A DNA stretch of 64,000 bases, from positions 211,863,948-211,927,947 of the forward strand of contig NC_134082.1 of assembly GCF_000715075.1 (NCBI RefSeq). Reading direction: 5' to 3'. Position numbers and translations under genes: made by a program. This document shows, piece after piece, positions 59,131 to 64,000 of this stretch. Source of the DNA: Nicotiana tabacum (Eukaryota > Streptophyta > Magnoliopsida > Solanales > Solanaceae). Every line of letters starts with the position of its first letter. The first letter of the stretch is position 1. The notes beneath the pieces are model-generated. The model made no database searches. It saw nothing but the letters and a program-made list of their open reading frames with translations, and was not told the origin of the DNA.

Positions 59131-59162
59131 GGATCCAAGATTTAATGTTTATGGGTTTCTGT
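59130..59162. repeat. Left half of a dispersed repeat cut by a copia insertion
   Basis: aaggcggatccaagatttaa and tgtttatgggtttct match the start of the family at 24262 and 31921, then stop abruptly at the copia LTR. The other half should lie beyond the window end. Confidence 0.65.
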
Positions 59163-59593
59163 TGTTGTGGAAACCAAATGTATATAGTGTGAATGAGTCA
59201 CAACTACTATACCAAAAATTATGGCAGTCACTAAATAATAAATAAAACAATAATACAACAATAAAAGGAACACCAGAATTTACGAGGTTCGGCCAATTTT
59301 GCCTATTTCCTCGGACACAACCAATATTTTATTTCACTCCAAAATACAAGTGAAATAATATTAAAGCGAGAAGATACAAATGCCTTGAGAAGATGAGAAG
59401 GCAAATGAGAGGTATGTCTTAATCCTACACATTGGGACTCCTTTTATAGGGAAAAATTCTCATCCAAAATTGCCACCCACTGATGTGGGACTTTTGACAA
59501 TTTTAACAAATCTCCACCTTGGCAAAATTTCATATCTTCAATTTTCTCTCAATAACAAATTTTGGTTGTGTCTTCATCTTCAATCTTTAGTGC

Positions 59594-62500
59594 TCAACAA
59601 TGTTGAAACTTGACTATAGTCACCACTTTTGTCAGCATATCAGCAGGGTTCTCCGTAGTATGAATTTTCTTCACCGTGACTCCACCTTCTTCTATGATTT
59701 CTCGTATGAAATGATACCGAACATCAATGTGCTTCGTCCTTGCATGATAAACTTGGTTCTTCGCTAATTGAATAGCACTTTGACTATCACAAAAAATTGT
59801 GATACTTTTTTGTCCAATACCAAGCTCCTTTAGAAACCCCTGAAGCCAAATTGCCTCATTCACATCCTCTGTAATAGGCATGTACTCTGCCTCCGCTGTA
59901 GACAAAGCAATTTTTGACTGTAAAGTAAACTTCCAACTAACTGGTGTCTTGCAAAAGTAAACACATAACCAGTAGTTGATCTTCATTTGTCCAGGTCACC
60001 CGCAAAATCTGAGTCACAATATCCAACTACAGACTGATTGCATTCCTCCTCAAAAACTAACCCAACATCTACGGTATTATGAATATACAGTAGAATCTAC
60101 TTCACATCTTGTCAATGCTCATTTCCTGGATTATGCATATATCTGCTAAAAACTCCAACAGCTTGTGAAATCTCAGGTCTCGTATAGACCATTGCATACA
60201 TCAAGCTACCAACAACATTTGCATATGGTACCTTTGACATATACTCTCGTTCAGCTTCATCTTTTGGCGACATAGTAGTACTTAGCTTAAAATGAGGAGT
60301 AAGTGGAGTACTAACTGGCTTAGTCTTTTCATATATGCCAAAACGTTGTAGTACTCTTTTCAAATATTCTTTCTGAGATAAACAGAGTTTCTTTGAACGT
60401 CTATCTCTTATTATCTCCATGCCAAGAATTTTTTTTGCCTCACCCAGATCCTTCATCTCGAACTCCTTCTTCAGTTGAATCTTCAACTTATCAATTTCTT
60501 ATGAATTCTTGGAAGCTATCAATATATCATCAGCATATAGGAGAAGATATATAAAGGAACCATCTTTAAGCTTGCGTAAATACACACAATGATCGTACTT
60601 GCTTTTCTTCTACCCTTGCCGCAACATAAACTTGTCAAATCGTTTGTACCATTGTCTAGAAAATTGTTTCAATCCGTATAATGATTTTTCAAGTTTGCAC
60701 ACCATATTTTCCTTTCCAGCAACTTTGAATCCTTCTGGCTGTGTCATGTAGATTTCCTCCTCCAAGATTCCATGTAAAAACACAGTTTTTACATCCATCT
60801 GAACTAGTTCCAAATCCAACTGTGCTACCAAAACCAACATAATTCTAATGGAGGAATGTTTTACAACTAGAGAAAATACTTCATTATAATAAATTCCCTC
60901 CTTTTGAGCATATCCTTTGGCCACCAATCTTGTTTTGTAGCGAATAACTTCTTGGTTAGAAAATCCTTCTTTCTTTGCAAATACCCATTTGCACCTAATT
61001 GCTTTCTTTACCTTCGGGAGATTGGCCAATCTCTATGTATGATTCTGATGAAGGGACTGTATTTCATCATTCATGGCAATCCTCTCCACTTATCTTCTTC
61101 TGAACTTGGACTGCATCTTTATAAGTGGTAGGAACATCATCAGCTACAATTGAGGTGGCGCAAGCAACCGTCTTTATAAGACAAACAGGTTTTGTTATTG
61201 TCCTTTTTGGCCTGATAGTTGCTATTGATTCAAAGTTGTTGTTGAGGTTCCTGACTTGGAATCTCCCTCTGCACAGGCTCTTCTTCTAGAGGATAATCTT
61301 CATTTGTTTCCTCCTCTGCTTCTTGTGTAGGAAAAATAAATTTTACCTCAAACTCCACCTGCTTAGAAGCACCCTCATTTTGTTTGGTATCTTCTGTTAC
61401 CTTATTTACCATAGCAGATTCATCAAAGGTAACATCTCTGCTGAATATTACTTTCTTTGTCATAGGATACCATAAGCGGTATCCTTTGACTTAAGAAGTA
61501 ATCCCCATAAAAATAGCTTTTTTTGCCTTTGGATCCAATTTTGACTCTGTCACATGATAATATGCAGTTGAGCCAAACACGTGGAAGGAGTCATAATCTA
61601 CAACATGCTTTCCATACCATTTTTCAAATGGTGTCTTTCCATCAATAGCAGTAGATGGTAGACAATTAATGAGGTGATATGTATATGTAATTGCCTCAGC
61701 CCAAAATTCTTTGCCCAAGCCAGCATTGGACAACATGTACCGTACCTTCTCCAGTAAGGTCCGATTTATATGTTCTGTCACTCCATTCTGTTGTGGTGTA
61801 TGTTTGACAATGAAGTGTCAGACGATGCCATCATTTTCACAGACCTTATTGAAATGATCATTTTTTTTATTCACCTCCATTGTCTGTGCGAATACACTTG
61901 ATCCTCCTGCCTGTTTGATTCTCCACCATTGTTTTTCATTTGAGAAAAATTTCCAACACTTCATTTTTCCTCTTCACTGTATACACCCACGCTCTTCGTG
62001 AAAAATCATCAACAAAGGTTACAAAATAGTGCTTCTCACCCAATGAAAGTGTTTTGGAAGGACCCCAAACATGAGAGTGTACATAATCCAAAATGCCTTT
62101 AGTATTATGGATCGTTGTACCAAATTTAACCCTTGTCTATTTCCCTTTGACACAATGCTCACAAAACTCCAAGTTGCAAGTCTTTACTCCTTTTAACAAT
62201 CCTTGATCTGATAGAGTTTTCAAGGATTTTACTCCAGCATGCCCCAAGCGCATGTGCCATAGCCTGACTGCTTCTGCCTCTTTGTCGTCACTAGATGTCA
62301 CTGTCGCAGTCCCAATAATTGTACTACCACGATAGTGATACATATTATTATTATTCTGATTGGCCTTCATTTCCACTAGTGCACCAAAGCATATTCTCAT
62401 CACTCCATTTTCTTCAATGATTTTGAACCCTCTTGATTCTAGGGCTCCCACAAAGATGAGATTCTTCTTCAAATCGGGTACATATCGAACATCTATTAAT

Positions 62501-63579
62501 GTTCTGATCATTTCATCATGGTTCCTTAATCGTATTGAACCAATCCCATATGAGGTAAGAGGGTTGTTATCCGTTGTGTGGATGACTCCATATTTTCTTT
62601 CTTGAAAATCCACGAACCAGTCCCTGTTGGGATACATATGATAGCTACAAGCCGAATCCATCAACCATATGTCTGATGTTGTTGATGACTCTGTTGTAAC
62701 TAATGAGAAGTATGAATCATCACAATCAGCTACATTTGAATCCATAATGGTCTTTCCATTGTTATGATTGGCCTTATTCTTCAACTTCGGACAGTCTTTC
62801 TTCCAGTGCCCCTTTTCTCGACAAATGACACATTCATCTTTGTTGGGTCTAGATCTTGACTTGGATCTTCCCTTCCTTGTTCTTGTTTGATTTTGAGGAC
62901 GACCCCTCACAACCAGTGCTCCTCCTTCTACACCCTTCTATTTTTCTCCCTTTCTTTGTTCATAGTTGTACAAAGCCGAACAAACTTCTATGAGAGAAAT
63001 TTCGTCATTTCCATGGAATAGAATAGTTTCAAGGTGCTCGTACTCATCTGGAAGTGACCCCAACAACATCAAGGCCAAGTCACCATCATCAAAAGTTGCA
63101 TCCATATTTTGCAAATTTGTGACCAACTTATTGAAACTGATGATATGTTCATTCATCGTGGTACCAGAAACATAGGTGAAGCGAAACAGTCTCTTCTTCA
63201 TGTACAATTTATTTTGACTATTTTTCTTCAAAAATTTATCCTCCAGTGTTTTCCATAATTTACTTGCAAAAGTTCCTTTGTGTATGGATATTTCTGCTCT
63301 CTAGCAAGTAGGATCGAATGGTACCGCAAGTAACACGGTTGATAATTCTCCAATCTCTTCTCCAATAACATCTGGTCTTTTTTCTTCAATGGCAAGATCT
63401 AGCCCTTGTTGAAAGGGGTCATCTAGAACCTCGCCTTGCCACATCCCAAAATGTCCTATCCCGTCAAAAATTTCTACCGTAAATTTTGCATTTGACACAA
63501 TTTTTGTCATAAGCGAAGATGCCAATGATGACGTATTGTTGACACTTGATGTAGATTCTTCTTGTTTATTGTCTTCCAT
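59594..63579 (-). pseudogene. Decayed copia gag-pol
   Basis: Gag starts MEDNKQEESTSS at 63579. Later pieces are zinc knuckle CVICREKGHWKKDC, protease WLMDSACSYHM, integrase [14 protein letters not shown] ... CEHCVKGK (62910-62137), the late integrase piece at 61781-61491, and RT at 61029-60610 (GYAQKEGIYYNEVFS). The catalytic YADD lies in a separate stretch near 60545. RNase H is at 59986-59594 (TAEAEYMPITEDVNEAIWLQ). At least seven separate frames are needed, so it is non-functional. Confidence 0.9.
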
Positions 63580-63627
63580 CTTTGACACAAATATTATTTA
63601 ATAGCCGACAACACAAATCAAGATTAT

Positions 63628-63787
63628 TTTCTTTCTGTTGTGGAAGATCAGATTAAGCTGCAATCACAGAGCATACTCAGACAGAACCTTGACTCAGTTA
63701 CCAAGATAAATCTTTTCTGATGTGGAAGATGAGACTATGCTACAACTATAGAGCATACTTAGACAGTATCTTGGCTCTGATACCAAT
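63628..63787. repeat. 82-bp tandem duplication of the copia leader next to the PBS
   Basis: tgttgtggaagatcagat at 63636 and tgatgtggaagatgagac at 63718 start two similar units (both with gagcatact(c/t)agacag). The inner copy carries a degraded primer site (actcagttaccaag), the outer copy the intact one. Confidence 0.75.
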
Positions 63788-64000
63788 TGTTGCGGAAGCC
63801 AAATGTATATAGTGTGAATGAGTCACAACTACTATACCAAAAATTATGGCAGCCACTAAATAATAAATAAGACAATAATACAACAATAAAAGGAATACCA
63901 AAATTTACGAGGCTCGGCCAATTTTGTCTACTTCCTCGGACACAACCAATATTTTATTCCACTCGAAAATACAAGTGAAATAATACTAAAGAGAGAAGAT

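Larger units (their letters stand above)
59163..64000 (-). mobile_element. Old Ty1/copia retrotransposon, cut by the window edge
   Basis: Left LTR 59163-59508 (TGTTGTGG...TTTTAACA in plus orientation), next to the polypurine-type aatctccaccttgg (59509-59522). PBS at 63774-63785 and the start of the 5' LTR from 63788. The 213 bp of LTR visible on the right differ from the left LTR at 13 positions, mostly transitions, so this insertion is much older than the one at 36271. Internal region reads on the minus strand. Confidence 0.9.

Noticed and set aside
1..64000. Endogenous pararetrovirus, tRNA genes, rRNA genes or organelle DNA insertions
   Set aside because: Looked for coat, movement, RT/RNase H signatures of pararetroviruses, tRNA folds and rRNA text. 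Only copia and LINE RT and SINE-borne tRNA-like boxes were found.

Overview
The window is nuclear DNA of a flowering plant, almost certainly a Solanaceae and most likely a Nicotiana. Genes have AT-rich GT-AG introns. A full-length SINE of the tobacco TS type lies at 8803-8988. Intergenic space is packed with Ty1/copia and Ty3/gypsy LTRs, Stowaway, Mutator-like and hAT elements, a Helitron and LINE remnants of the kinds common in that family. No bacterial features, tRNA genes, rRNA genes or CRISPR arrays were seen.

Seven host genes could be worked out. (1) 192-1602(-): a P-class PPR pseudogene of the restorer-like type, broken by two single-base deletions. (2) 4164-6268(+): a four-exon chalcone-isomerase-fold protein of the fatty-acid-binding type, 250 aa. 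(3) 15437-17395(+): an intronless PLS/E-class PPR protein, 652 aa. (4) 18986-23047(-): a five-exon sucrase/ferredoxin-like (Apd1-like) protein, 354 aa, with a C-terminal membrane anchor. (5) 24995-27928(-): a two-exon AGC-VIII (D6PK-type) protein kinase, 609 aa. (6) 34522-45766(-): a small three-exon protein of 112 aa whose second intron is 10.8 kb and holds a whole copia element plus a gypsy-type LTR. (7) 47235-50488(-): a six-exon hnRNP with two RRMs and a Gly/Tyr-rich tail, 381 aa. Exon joins for genes 2 and 4-7 were derived by hand; each keeps reading phase and gives a total divisible by three.

Layout: 1-3.7 kb, PPR pseudogene and LTR/SINE debris; 4-6.3 kb, CHI-fold gene; 6.5-15.3 kb, solo LTR, MITEs, an LTR split by a hAT-like insertion, and a Mutator-like element split by a hAT; 15.4-28.8 kb, gene-rich; 29-34.5 kb, MITE-rich intergenic; 34.5-50.6 kb, the giant-intron gene and the hnRNP gene; 50.9-64 kb, gene-free and made of a Helitron, an RTE-type LINE end, MITEs, a LINE split by a hAT fossil, and an old copia element cut by the window edge.

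The host genes are unrelated housekeeping or regulatory genes and do not form a pathway. I found no convincing new biological system. The most informative material is structural: the copia-filled intron, a 49-bp piece of internal copia sequence outside its 5' LTR, nested insertions that can be ordered from their target duplications, a 34-bp retrotransposed tail with a 16-bp target duplication, and several unexplained palindromes.
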